DNA of 64,000 nucleotides from UBA11865 sp963749825 (GTDB lineage Bacteria > Chloroflexota > Anaerolineae > Promineifilales > Promineifilaceae): contig CAVVOI010000012.1 of NCBI GenBank assembly GCA_963749825.1, positions 682,001 to 746,000 of the forward strand. Reading direction: 5' to 3'. Made by a program: the position numbers and the translations under genes. This document shows positions 9,324-17,316 of the stretch, piece after piece. The notes under the pieces are model-generated. The model was not told the DNA's origin. It saw nothing but the letters and a program-made list of their open reading frames with translations, and did not search any database. Numbering within the stretch: the first letter of the stretch is position 1; the number at the start of each line of letters is the position of its first letter.

Positions 9324-10217
9324 TTGATTTCTGAAACGAAGGAAGTTGATTCATTCCGATTTATTGACGGTCTTACCCGCCGAATCGTGAAAGGATGGAT
9401 CGAGCGCGAGCCGCCTGTAACTGAAATTCCTTGGACTGAGTTGGAAAAGCCACTTGAGGATTGCACGGTGGCTTTGATCAGCTCGGCCGGAGTATGCCTC
9501 ATTGAGGATCAGCCATTCGATCAGGAAGGGGAACGAGAAGATCCCTGGTGGGGCGATCCTAGTTATCGGGTGATCCCCAAGACAGCCACGGAGCAGGATA
9601 TTAAGGTCTGTCACTTGCACATCGATCCCAGGTTTGCCGAAGAAGATCTCAATTGCGTTTTGCCGTTAGAACGATTGAATGAATTGGAAGCTGCCAGACG
9701 GATCGGCCGGTCAGCGCGGAATCATTATTCGTTCATGGGATATATCCTCAAACCTGATGTGCTGCTGTCCGAAAGCACGCCAGCCATGATCCGGGGCCTG
9801 CAGGCCGATGAAGTGGATGCAGTGGTCTTATTGCCCGTCTGACCTTTCTGCTGCCGGTCCGTTGGACTGATCCAAAGAGAGATCGAAGCGGCTGGAATTC
9901 CGACAATCTCTTTGTCGCCCATCATGGCTTTCACGGCCTCGGTTGGCGCACCCCGGGTAGCGGCAATCGAACATCCGTTGGGACGTTTACTTGGAATGCC
10001 AGGAGATGCTGCCGGACAAATGGCCATATTGAAGGCGACATTACAAGCTCTGGTGACGATTGACGAGCCAGGTGACGTGATTCATCTACCTTTCGAATGG
10101 CCCGAGACACCTCGCCAAGCCCGTAGTCATCCGGAAGAACCGCCACCCATCAGCAAATACCTGAGAAAACACCCCTGGATGTTGCGCAAGTTCATGACCA
10201 AAGAAATTCCGGATTAA
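9324..10217 (+). CDS. Probable selenoprotein B family protein (glycine/sarcosine/betaine/D-proline reductase-like), UGA read as selenocysteine
   Basis: Reading through TGA at 9840-9842 gives one 297-residue protein with selenocysteine at position 173. The part before the UGA matches this family: VALISSAGV near 48-56, PFDQEGE, DPSYRVIP, HLHIDPRF, DLNCVLPLERL and HYSFMGYI. The part after continues in the same frame with PFCCRSVGLIQREIEAAGIPTISLSP, giving a Sec-Pro-Phe-Cys redox pair exactly where the family carries Sec or Cys. The function of stand-alone family members is not established; GrdB/PrdB reduce amine substrates with a second subunit not seen here. The TTG start has AGGA four bases upstream. 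An ordinary nonsense mutation is the alternative, but exact conservation around the codon and the downstream hairpin argue against it. Confidence 0.8.
9856..9868 (+). promoter_or_regulatory. SECIS-like hairpin after the UGA codon
   Basis: GGTCC pairs with GGACT (four Watson-Crick pairs and one G-U) around a GTT loop. The loop begins 18 bases after the UGA, the same distance as the GGUCU loop of Escherichia coli fdhF, and it starts with the G-U typical of SelB-binding bacterial SECIS loops. It lies within the coding region. Confidence 0.6.
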
Positions 10218-10306
10218 GCATATAGAGGATGGAACCAAATGGTGGGGCGACGGCCGTGGCAAAGGTTGTAGCCCAACATATTCCAGGGATTGAGACTAAC
10301 TGATTT

Positions 10307-11026
10307 ATGTCAACCTTTGAACGGGCGCAACGCAGGCTACCTGCATTAATAAGATCACTAGTGACACCCATATGGCGGCGGCTATTGGAGCCGGCGAGCG
10401 CCCTGACCCACCTGGCCGGTGCAGTGGGTGCTGCAGCCGGATTGTTAATCTTGCTTTATCTGACGCGGCAGGATCAGCCTAAGATGGTGTCATTGTCTGT
10501 CTACGGCGTCAGTATGGTCACCCTCTTTGCGACCAGCACCCTCTTTCACGGTATCAAGCTGCCTGAAGGGCGACGGATGTGGCTCAACCGGTTGGACCAT
10601 GTGGCCATCTTCTTGCTCATCGCCGGGACCTATACGCCTATCATCTACAATCTTTACCCCAAGGGCTACCGGTGGCCTCTGTTAGCCGCTATTTGGCTAG
10701 CAGCCTTTATCGGCATCGTTTATAAGATGCTCGGCCGCAGAATTCACGGTTTGATAAACGCTTCGGTTTATCCTGTCATGGCCTGGGCAGGCGTGATACC
10801 AACACTAATCCTTTACCAAGCCAAGCCATTTATGCCTATCGGAGGTGGCTTGCTGCTACTATGCGGCGGCCTGATTTACATGGTAGGTTTTGTTATTTAT
10901 TACAGGAAATGGCCAGACCCGTGGCCCAATGTTTTTGGCCACCATGAGATTTGGCACCTGTTCGTTTTGGGGGGCAGTTTCTGCCATTTTCTATTCATGT
11001 TGTTGTTTGTGGCTTGGGGATCCTAA
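10307..11026 (+). CDS. trhA: Hemolysin III / TrhA family membrane protein
   Basis: Integral membrane protein of the PAQR/hemolysin III family; bacterial members have been linked to membrane lipid homeostasis. About seven hydrophobic segments are visible between residues 30 and 237. Family polar motifs are present: ALTHLAG near the first helix, STLFHG, LDHVAIFLLIAGTYTP and the C-terminal HHEIWHLFVLGGSFCHF, whose His and Asp residues are the likely metal site. The length (239) is slightly above the usual 210-220 because of a charged N-terminal extension. It converges with the acetyltransferase gene. A direct cytolytic role should not be assumed. Confidence 0.88.
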   Translation: MSTFERAQRRLPALIRSLVTPIWRRLLEPASALTHLAGAVGAAAGLLILLYLTRQDQPKMVSLSVYGVSMVTLFATSTLFHGIKLPEGRRMWLNRLDHVAIFLLIAGTYTPIIYNLYPKGYRWPLLAAIWLAAFIGIVYKMLGRRIHGLINASVYPVMAWAGVIPTLILYQAKPFMPIGGGLLLLCGGLIYMVGFVIYYRKWPDPWPNVFGHHEIWHLFVLGGSFCHFLFMLLFVAWGS

Positions 11027-11054
11027 ATCGTAAAATGGAGCTTAAGCCCAAAGA

Positions 11055-11627
11055 CTATTGGTTTTTACCTAGCAATTCTTCCCAAAGAAGTGAAAAGCAT
11101 CGTAAATCCTGATATTTGCCCTTGAAAAAAGCGTATTGGCGCAGGGTGCCTTCTTCGGTGAAGCCAAGCTTGGCTAATAACTTTGCTGAAGCCTCATTTC
11201 CGGGCATGACCAGGGCCTGAAGACGATTGAGGTTGACGCTGCGTATAGCGTAACGAATGACAATGGCCAGAGCTTCGCTCATGATTCCACGTCGCCAATA
11301 AGACCTGCCCAGGTCATAACCTAGTCCACCAGTGGCACTGGGCTGATTGACAATGAGGCCAATGGTACCGATGACCATGTTATCTGCCCTCTGAGTGATG
11401 CCCCAACGAAGAGCTTCGCCTCTTTCAAATCGTTGGGCTTGGCGATGGATGAGATCGGATGCTTGCTCGATTGAATTGAATGTATCAAAATCGTAAAAAC
11501 GGGTCACTTCAGGATCGCCGAAGATACGCAGGATGGCAGGAGAGTCGGCCGGAACTAGTTCTCTAAGCCGAAGGTTCGGCGTTTCCAATGTAGGAAATGT
11601 TGGCGGTGGAAAGTGCACCTGGCGCAT
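11055..11627 (-). CDS. GNAT N-acetyltransferase, RimJ/RimL-like
   Basis: Acetyl-CoA-dependent N-acetyltransferase of the GNAT fold, closest in style to RimJ/RimL and spermidine or protein N-terminal acetyltransferases. Visible elements: LRLRELVPADSPAILRIF at the N-terminus, the central GLGYDLGRSYWRRGIMSEAL acetyl-CoA loop (Y/WRRGIMSEA in place of the R/Q-x-x-G-x-G/A signature) and the C-terminal NEASAKLLAKLGFTEEG strand-helix. The substrate is unknown. ATG 11627 is preferred over TTG 11636. A TATGAT box lies eight bases before this ATG, so the transcript may be nearly leaderless. Confidence 0.85.
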   Translation of the reverse strand: MRQVHFPPPTFPTLETPNLRLRELVPADSPAILRIFGDPEVTRFYDFDTFNSIEQASDLIHRQAQRFERGEALRWGITQRADNMVIGTIGLIVNQPSATGGLGYDLGRSYWRRGIMSEALAIVIRYAIRSVNLNRLQALVMPGNEASAKLLAKLGFTEEGTLRQYAFFKGKYQDLRCFSLLWEELLGKNQ

Positions 11628-11770
11628 CAGCGGCAATCATACACCCGGAAACAGGAATTGACGATTTTTTTGCCTTTATCAACCGCTTGCTACGGCCATC
11701 TTATGATAGCCTTGACGTCGAAGCTTAGGTATTGTTACATCGCGCACGTTAGCAATGCCTGGGCTGTATT

Positions 11771-12553
11771 TCATTTTGACCAGAGAGTCTCGGGTCGTTG
11801 TTCCAACTCGCTGTCGATATAGATATCAAGCTTTTCATTAAAGAAACTAAGCAACCCCTTGGCCTTGGGGATTTCAGGGACCGGATCCATGTAGCCCCAG
11901 ACATAATTGCGATATAGTTCGTCCCCAATCCTAATAGACCAATAGGAGGCGGTACCCTTATAAGGGCAGACGGTGCTGGCTTGGCTAGGCTCTAAATACT
12001 CCATGCGGATATCTTCCTGGGGGATGTAGTAACGCACGGGCAAACCCGTCTCAAAAAGAAGATACGGCCGGCGGCTATCGGCGATAGTAACGCCGTCGAG
12101 GACGACCTGCACATGACGCGAGCTGGGCACAGTATCGACGCGATGATGCGGATCCCGGGGATGCACGAAGATCTCTTCTTCTTCGTACCAGTGATCCATC
12201 TTGTTCCATTTGAATGTAACGAAATCTCGCAAGGATTCCAGCTCTGGTGAAGGATCAGGATAGGTCCAAGCGGCCGCTTCGACCAGCCGGTCTCCCACCC
12301 GAAGATCATAATATTGTTTTCCATCACTGCCGAATCGAGCCGGCTCCAGCCAATTCATCTGGACATCCTCGACCGGAAAATAATAGGTAATCATATGCCC
12401 CTCGGGCCAGACCAAAATGGTGCGCTTGGAGTCTGCCACATATTGTCTATTAAATTCCACCCTCACCCATCGCTGGCTGGGCTTCCAGCGAATCGTTGGC
12501 TTCTCGATGGAGATTTTTGGTGTCCCGTTAACCGATTTTACCGTTTGGTTCAT
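11771..12553 (-). CDS. Tandem DUF427 domain protein
   Basis: Two copies of the DUF427 beta-rich domain in one chain. The first spans about residues 15-115 with RVEFNRQYVADSKRT and TYYFPVEDVQMNWLEP; the second spans about 140-240 with VQVVLDGVTIADSRRP, RYYIPQEDIRMEYLEPS and CPYKGTASYWSI. The repeated Y-Y-x-P-x-E-D-[IV]-x-[MN] pattern marks each copy; the second keeps the CPYKG motif while the first has GSDGKQYY there. No enzyme activity is known for the family. An AGGAG site eight bases before ATG 12553 fixes the start. It has no obvious functional link to its neighbours. Confidence 0.85.
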   Translation of the reverse strand: MNQTVKSVNGTPKISIEKPTIRWKPSQRWVRVEFNRQYVADSKRTILVWPEGHMITYYFPVEDVQMNWLEPARFGSDGKQYYDLRVGDRLVEAAAWTYPDPSPELESLRDFVTFKWNKMDHWYEEEEIFVHPRDPHHRVDTVPSSRHVQVVLDGVTIADSRRPYLLFETGLPVRYYIPQEDIRMEYLEPSQASTVCPYKGTASYWSIRIGDELYRNYVWGYMDPVPEIPKAKGLLSFFNEKLDIYIDSELEQRPETLWSK

Positions 12554-12810
12554 GATCTACTGCTCCTATTAAATAAATTGGCAAGTATATTCCGATACAT
12601 GGGCTTTCGATTTCGCCAGCACCGGAACTCGATTTCCAGTAGCTATGATAGTCATAAGCCGGAGAGGTATTCAGCAACGTACCTTACACTAATTCTAATT
12701 GGGCGGGCTTCGGGTGGGTAAGCGGTTGGCAGGTTTTCTTATTATGTTATCAACCCGCCGCATCAATGGCGAATGACGATTCGGCTGGTTCACCTTTTCA
12801 GCGAGTCCGG

Positions 12811-12836
12811 CTTTATCAAACGAAAGATTGATAAAG
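12811..12836 (-). terminator. Inverted repeat downstream of the kinase-SCP2 operon
   Basis: CTTTATCAA and TTGATAAAG form a perfect nine-base inverted repeat around an eight-base loop, eight bases after the SCP2 gene stop in the direction of transcription. The arms are A/T-rich and no T run follows, so terminator function is tentative. The rest of 12554-12843 shows nothing recognisable. Confidence 0.35.
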
Positions 12837-12843
12837 TCACCAA

Positions 12844-13182
12844 TTATTGCCAGCCAAAGATCGACGCTAAGGCAATGACCACTTCCACATCACCCTGAAT
12901 GTCTATTTGACCAGACCAAAAGATATCGGGGGCATAAACAGCCCCGGTGTTGATTCCTACGAAATCAACGGCCGACATGGTGACGGTAGCATTAGGTTGT
13001 TTGGCACTCCCCGCTGATGTCGAACAACTTCCATCAGAGATAGTGAGAGTCCAAGAACCTCCCCTATTTCCAGAAAGCTCGAATTGGACAATCGCTTGCA
13101 TCTTTCCGGCCATCTTGGGCCGGAAACGGTCGGGCAATGTGGCCATGATCTCATCTGTGGAAGGAATCGTTTTGGGGGTCAT
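12844..13182 (-). CDS. SCP2 sterol-binding domain protein
   Basis: Small single-domain protein of the SCP2 sterol carrier fold, a hydrophobic-ligand binding domain common in bacteria. Visible features are the N-terminal helix PDRFRPKMAGKMQAIVQFEL, the strand GGSWTLTISDG, NATVTMSAVDFVGI and the hydrophobic C-terminal helix VEVVIALASIFGWQ. The natural ligand is unknown. It starts six bases after the stop of the kinase fusion gene with an AGG within the junction, so the two are almost certainly one transcript and may be translationally coupled. Any regulatory link between lipid binding and the kinase is only inference. Confidence 0.85.
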   Translation of the reverse strand: MTPKTIPSTDEIMATLPDRFRPKMAGKMQAIVQFELSGNRGGSWTLTISDGSCSTSAGSAKQPNATVTMSAVDFVGINTGAVYAPDIFWSGQIDIQGDVEVVIALASIFGWQ

Positions 13183-13188
13183 TGCAAC

Positions 13189-16100
13189 CTAGTCATGGGT
13201 ATCGATCGTCAGGTGTTGGGCCATAATGGTTCCATTGGCAGGCATGATCAGATTCTTTAGCCAGGGCTTGGCCAAGAGAAAATAACGCAAGTAATAAAGG
13301 GGTACCAGGGGAGCTTCTTGTTCCAAAATAAGTTCCGCCTCATGGTACATGGCAAAGCGTTCGGACGGCTCGGTTACCCGGCGCGCTTCTTCAACTAACT
13401 CTTCGTAGCGCTGGTTGCGCCAACGGGAAATCGATAACCAGGAAGCGCCGCGCAAAAAATTGTCGGCGTCGGGGTAGTCGGCTTGCCAACCAAGAAGCCA
13501 GATATGAGGTGGCTCGTTTAACCAAGTATCTCTGAACTTGTCCTGAGGCAGGAATTTGATATTCACATCAATTCCCAATGACTTATGCAGTTGGCGGAAT
13601 AATTCCTCGGCAATGCATCGCAGAATCGGCGAGCCTTCAACCGTCATCAGATCTGCCTGCGGAAAGCCGACGCCCTCAGGAAAGCCGGCCGCAGCCAATA
13701 ATTTTCGGGCTTGTCTTGGATCAGGTGATTTGTATATATCCGGTATGTGCCCGGGAATACCCGGGGGAACGAAGCCTCCGGTCGCCGGGTAATATCGGCC
13801 ATGCGTACAATCTTGGACTAAGTATTCCCGGTCGACTGCCAAAGCAATAGCTCGCCTCACTCGAACGTCGTCGAAGGGTGGACGCGCTATATCAAACCAG
13901 ATATGACCCGTCGACGGAAATGGACCGGTCGTATACTCAGTCGAGTAGCGCTGCATGATTTGAGATAATTCAGAGTCTGAAAGATGTTCGATTGAAATGA
14001 AGTCGAGCTCATCCGCTTTATACATATCTGGCAGCTCTGATATGTCTCTGTACTTCAATTCTATGGTCGTTACATTGCCTAAAACCGGTCCTTTGTAACC
14101 GGTAAAACGCTCTAACTGGGTAGTTTCCCCCTGCTGCCAATGCTCAATCTTAAAAGGACCATTGGTAACGCATTGGTTTGGGTCGGTCCAATCCCGGCTC
14201 GGATCGACGACGACATGTCTGGGCACGGGTTTGGCGAAGCCTCTTGCCAGGATCTGTAAAAAATAGGTGGCTGGCGCTTCCAGATCGATGACAAGGGTGC
14301 GGTCATCCAAGGCATTGATACCAATTGATGAAGGATCAGTCGCTTGTCCCCGGTTAAAGGCCCGGGCGCCAACGATATCGTAAAATAAATTGGCCGGGTA
14401 TTCACCGAAGACAGGATCCAAGGCCCGCTTCCAGGCAAATTCAAAATCATTGGCCGTCAACGGATGTCCATCACTCCAATACAAATCGGGATGGAGATAG
14501 AATACATATCGTCGGCCGTTATCCTGTATTTTCCACCTGGCGGCAACATCAGGCTCAATAACGCCATCAGGCATTTGAATTGCCAAACCCGCATAGAGAT
14601 GTTGGATCACAATTTCCGACTCAGCTGTAGCCGCCAATGCCGGATCGAGTGAGGCAGTACTGAAAGCAGCAATTCTCAAAACTTGGGGAGCGTCGTGTAA
14701 GGCAGCCGATGATGGTAGGCTCCCAGCCTGCTGACGGATGGTAAAAGCCTCGTCGTGAGCCTGGCGAGCCTTCTCAAAACGGAAGGTGACATGGTATGTC
14801 AGGCCCAATTTCATCAGGGTTTGGGCCGTTAGTTCTGGGTTATCGCCCTCGCGCAAATAGAGTAAGGCTAACTCATAGGCTTCGGTAGCTTCTTGGTAGG
14901 CGAACAGTCGCCTTGCGCTATCGCCTGATAGCAATAGATAGACGATGGCTCTATCGCCCTCACCAGCCTCTGCAAAGTAACGGCCGAGAATAGGTGCCAA
15001 TTCATTCAACCTCTTAGGGTAAGCTTCTTCGAGATTCAAGGCGACTTGTCGCTGGAGTCGCTGGCGGCGTAAAGTGCTTAGATTAGTTAGGAGAGTTGAT
15101 TGGATCAGCGCATGCGTAAAGGAAAATGAAGGCTTGCTTAAGCTCGAATCGATCGATCTCAATTCCTCAAGAAGTTGGATCCGCTCCGCGTACTCCAAGG
15201 CATTGATCAAAACTTCTTCAGGCAAGAGGCTGGCTTTGACCAGCATATCATAACGAAATTCGCGGCCCAACAAGGCAGCTACCTGAAGAACGGCCAAGGC
15301 ATCTTCATCTAAACGATCCAGCCTGGATTCAATCGCCAATTGAACGCCCTGGGGGATTTCCAGATGATCCACGGGAGACTGGTGCCAGCGGCCATTGGCG
15401 AAGGTAATATCTCCGTTTTCAATCAAGGCCCGGCTAACTTCTTCGATGAAAAAAGGATTGCCTTCTGTTTCTCGATGAATAGCATCGATGAAATCCTTTT
15501 TAGCTTCCTCGCCGAATAAGGCGGACAAAAGCTGGCCCGTTTGCTCCTTGGAAAGACGAGTGAGTTTTATCCGTGAGGCAGGATTTTCGCGAATTAGATC
15601 TCGCAACAAGTCACGAGCCGGTCGGAGCTCTGACAACTCCACCTCCCGGTAAGTGCCAACCAGAAGCAAGGAACTTTCTTGAGAGCGACGCGCCAAATAG
15701 CGAAGTAAAGCCAATGTACCGCTATCTGCCCAATGGAGATCATCAAACAGTAGCATGAGTGGTCCTTGGTCCGTTAAAGCTTTACATAAATGAACAAAGC
15801 TCTCATATAAGCTCGCTTGTTCTGTCAGGGCGTTTACCTGCCGAACTGAATCTATGGCCGGATATTTGTGGCGCAAGTCAGGAGCGAGAATTAACAAATC
15901 AGCGATTACAGGATCATCCAAAACCAGTTGCCTATCATCTTTAAGGGCTTCACGAATAATCTGGGCAATCGGCATGTATGGTACGGCGCCTTGCTGGTAA
16001 CATTCACCGGACAAAACGCGACCGCCGCTTGCCTCAGCATAGGTAACCAGTTCACGGACGAAGCGGGTTTTACCAATACCCGGCTCACCACTGACCAGGA

Positions 16101-17037
16101 GTATTTGGCCTTGACCAGAAGCAACTTGCTGCCAGATGCCGGTAGCCTGTCGAAACTCAGGACCACGGCCGACTAAACGTCCCCTGGCTAACCGGTCCAG
16201 GCTGTTAGATTCAAGTATCCAATCTTCCTTAGTTTCATCTAGAGCCATGGTGTGCAGGGTTTGGGCAATCGCACCGGCTGAGGCCGGTCGATCCTCAGGT
16301 TGTTTGCGCAACATCTGGGTTATTAGTCGGTCAATGGTAGGGGGAATTTGATCCTGGTAGGTGCTGGGTGGAACCACGGGGGCATAGATGTGTTGGGACA
16401 GGATTGCGGTAGGGCCATCACCTGTGAAAGGAGGCCTTCCCGCGACCAACTCGTAAAACATTACACCCAACGCGTAGAGATCGGACTGGGGGCTGGGCTG
16501 GCGGCCGAGGATGATTTCCGGGGCAAGATATGTTAAGGTGCCCATCAGGGTACCCTCCTGAGTCAACCTGGATTGACCGGCAACCTGGGCCAGTCCAAAA
16601 TCCATCAATTTTACTTCACCCGGCGGGCTCACCAGCACGTTCTCTGGTTTAATATCGCGGTGAATGATTCCTTGCTTGTGTGCGGTGTCTAGAGCTTCGC
16701 CTATTTGTTTAATTATGTCAATTATTTCGAGAAGATCTTGGGCTTGATAATTGTTCAAATTAGGTCCATCGACCAGTTCCATGACAATGAAAGCGCCAGA
16801 GACTGCTTCACCGGCATCATGGATCGAAACGATCTTGGGATGGCTTAGGCCAGCGACTACTCGGGCCTCCTGCAATAGACGTGAGCGACCCTCTGTCCCG
16901 AGAACATCCCCGGATACGATTTTAACGGCTACCTCTCGTTCTAACAGATTGTCCCAAGCCCTGTAGACAGTACCTATACCTCCCCGGCCGAGTTCAGAAT
17001 TGAGACGATAACGGTTATTTAAGAGTGATCCGATCAA
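13189..17037 (-). CDS. Ser/Thr protein kinase - AAA ATPase - oligopeptide-binding (SBP_bac_5) fusion
   Basis: One uninterrupted 1282-residue frame joins three modules. Residues 1-270 are a Hanks-type kinase: GRGGIGTVY loop (18-25), Lys39, HRDIKPEN (126-133), DFG (147-149) and APE (172-174), all intact. Residues 285-680 are an AAA/NTPase module like those of large transcriptional regulators, with Walker A GEPGIGKT (317-324) and Walker B MLLFDD (about 427-432), followed by helical TPR-like repeats to about 780. Residues 785-1282 are a full solute-binding protein family 5 domain (LRIAAFSTASLDPAL; WSDGHPLTANDFEFAWKRAL; VRRAIALAVDRE). No signal peptide or membrane segment precedes it, so the binding domain should be cytoplasmic. 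TTG 17037 is the apparent start. An SCP2 protein follows. Confidence 0.9.
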   Translation of the reverse strand: MIGSLLNNRYRLNSELGRGGIGTVYRAWDNLLEREVAVKIVSGDVLGTEGRSRLLQEARVVAGLSHPKIVSIHDAGEAVSGAFIVMELVDGPNLNNYQAQDLLEIIDIIKQIGEALDTAHKQGIIHRDIKPENVLVSPPGEVKLMDFGLAQVAGQSRLTQEGTLMGTLTYLAPEIILGRQPSPQSDLYALGVMFYELVAGRPPFTGDGPTAILSQHIYAPVVPPSTYQDQIPPTIDRLITQMLRKQPEDRPASAGAIAQTLHTMALDETKEDWILESNSLDRLARGRLVGRGPEFRQATGIWQQVASGQGQILLVSGEPGIGKTRFVRELVTYAEASGGRVLSGECYQQGAVPYMPIAQIIREALKDDRQLVLDDPVIADLLILAPDLRHKYPAIDSVRQVNALTEQASLYESFVHLCKALTDQGPLMLLFDDLHWADSGTLALLRYLARRSQESSLLLVGTYREVELSELRPARDLLRDLIRENPASRIKLTRLSKEQTGQLLSALFGEEAKKDFIDAIHRETEGNPFFIEEVSRALIENGDITFANGRWHQSPVDHLEIPQGVQLAIESRLDRLDEDALAVLQVAALLGREFRYDMLVKASLLPEEVLINALEYAERIQLLEELRSIDSSLSKPSFSFTHALIQSTLLTNLSTLRRQRLQRQVALNLEEAYPKRLNELAPILGRYFAEAGEGDRAIVYLLLSGDSARRLFAYQEATEAYELALLYLREGDNPELTAQTLMKLGLTYHVTFRFEKARQAHDEAFTIRQQAGSLPSSAALHDAPQVLRIAAFSTASLDPALAATAESEIVIQHLYAGLAIQMPDGVIEPDVAARWKIQDNGRRYVFYLHPDLYWSDGHPLTANDFEFAWKRALDPVFGEYPANLFYDIVGARAFNRGQATDPSSIGINALDDRTLVIDLEAPATYFLQILARGFAKPVPRHVVVDPSRDWTDPNQCVTNGPFKIEHWQQGETTQLERFTGYKGPVLGNVTTIELKYRDISELPDMYKADELDFISIEHLSDSELSQIMQRYSTEYTTGPFPSTGHIWFDIARPPFDDVRVRRAIALAVDREYLVQDCTHGRYYPATGGFVPPGIPGHIPDIYKSPDPRQARKLLAAAGFPEGVGFPQADLMTVEGSPILRCIAEELFRQLHKSLGIDVNIKFLPQDKFRDTWLNEPPHIWLLGWQADYPDADNFLRGASWLSISRWRNQRYEELVEEARRVTEPSERFAMYHEAELILEQEAPLVPLYYLRYFLLAKPWLKNLIMPANGTIMAQHLTIDTHD

Positions 17038-17300
17038 CTTTTTGTTGCCACCTCAAAACTTGAATTGTTAACAGGCCGTCCGGCAATAGACGGCTGCCAA
17101 TACAATAATCAGTACATCAAGGTAATATTTTTATCGTCATTCCAACATCATGATGGGTGCTTCTTTTGCTAATAAAGTATACCTAAAAATTGTTGTTGCT
17201 GAGTGACTTGAAACTATCATAGTTGTTCCTGGAGAACGACAACAGCTTGCTCAACCCAATACAAACCCACATAAGGATGTTCGCGCCAGGATCAGGCTGT

Positions 17301-17309
17301 TGCTATAAT
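17301..17309 (+). promoter_or_regulatory. Extended -10 promoter directly before the membrane protein gene
   Basis: TGCTATAAT ends seven bases before TTG 17317 and ten before ATG 17320, so transcription would start at or next to the start codon and the mRNA would be leaderless. The divergent spacer 17038-17316 shows no other clear element. Confidence 0.5.
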
Positions 17310-17316
17310 CGCCGAC

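Noticed and set aside
9912..10217. A separate short gene starting at TTG 9912
   Set aside because: It is the in-frame second half of the selenoprotein beyond the UGA at 9840, not an independent gene.
10307..11026. Hemolysin III gene as a virulence toxin
   Set aside because: The family is mostly a membrane-homeostasis protein in environmental bacteria and nothing here suggests a toxin role.
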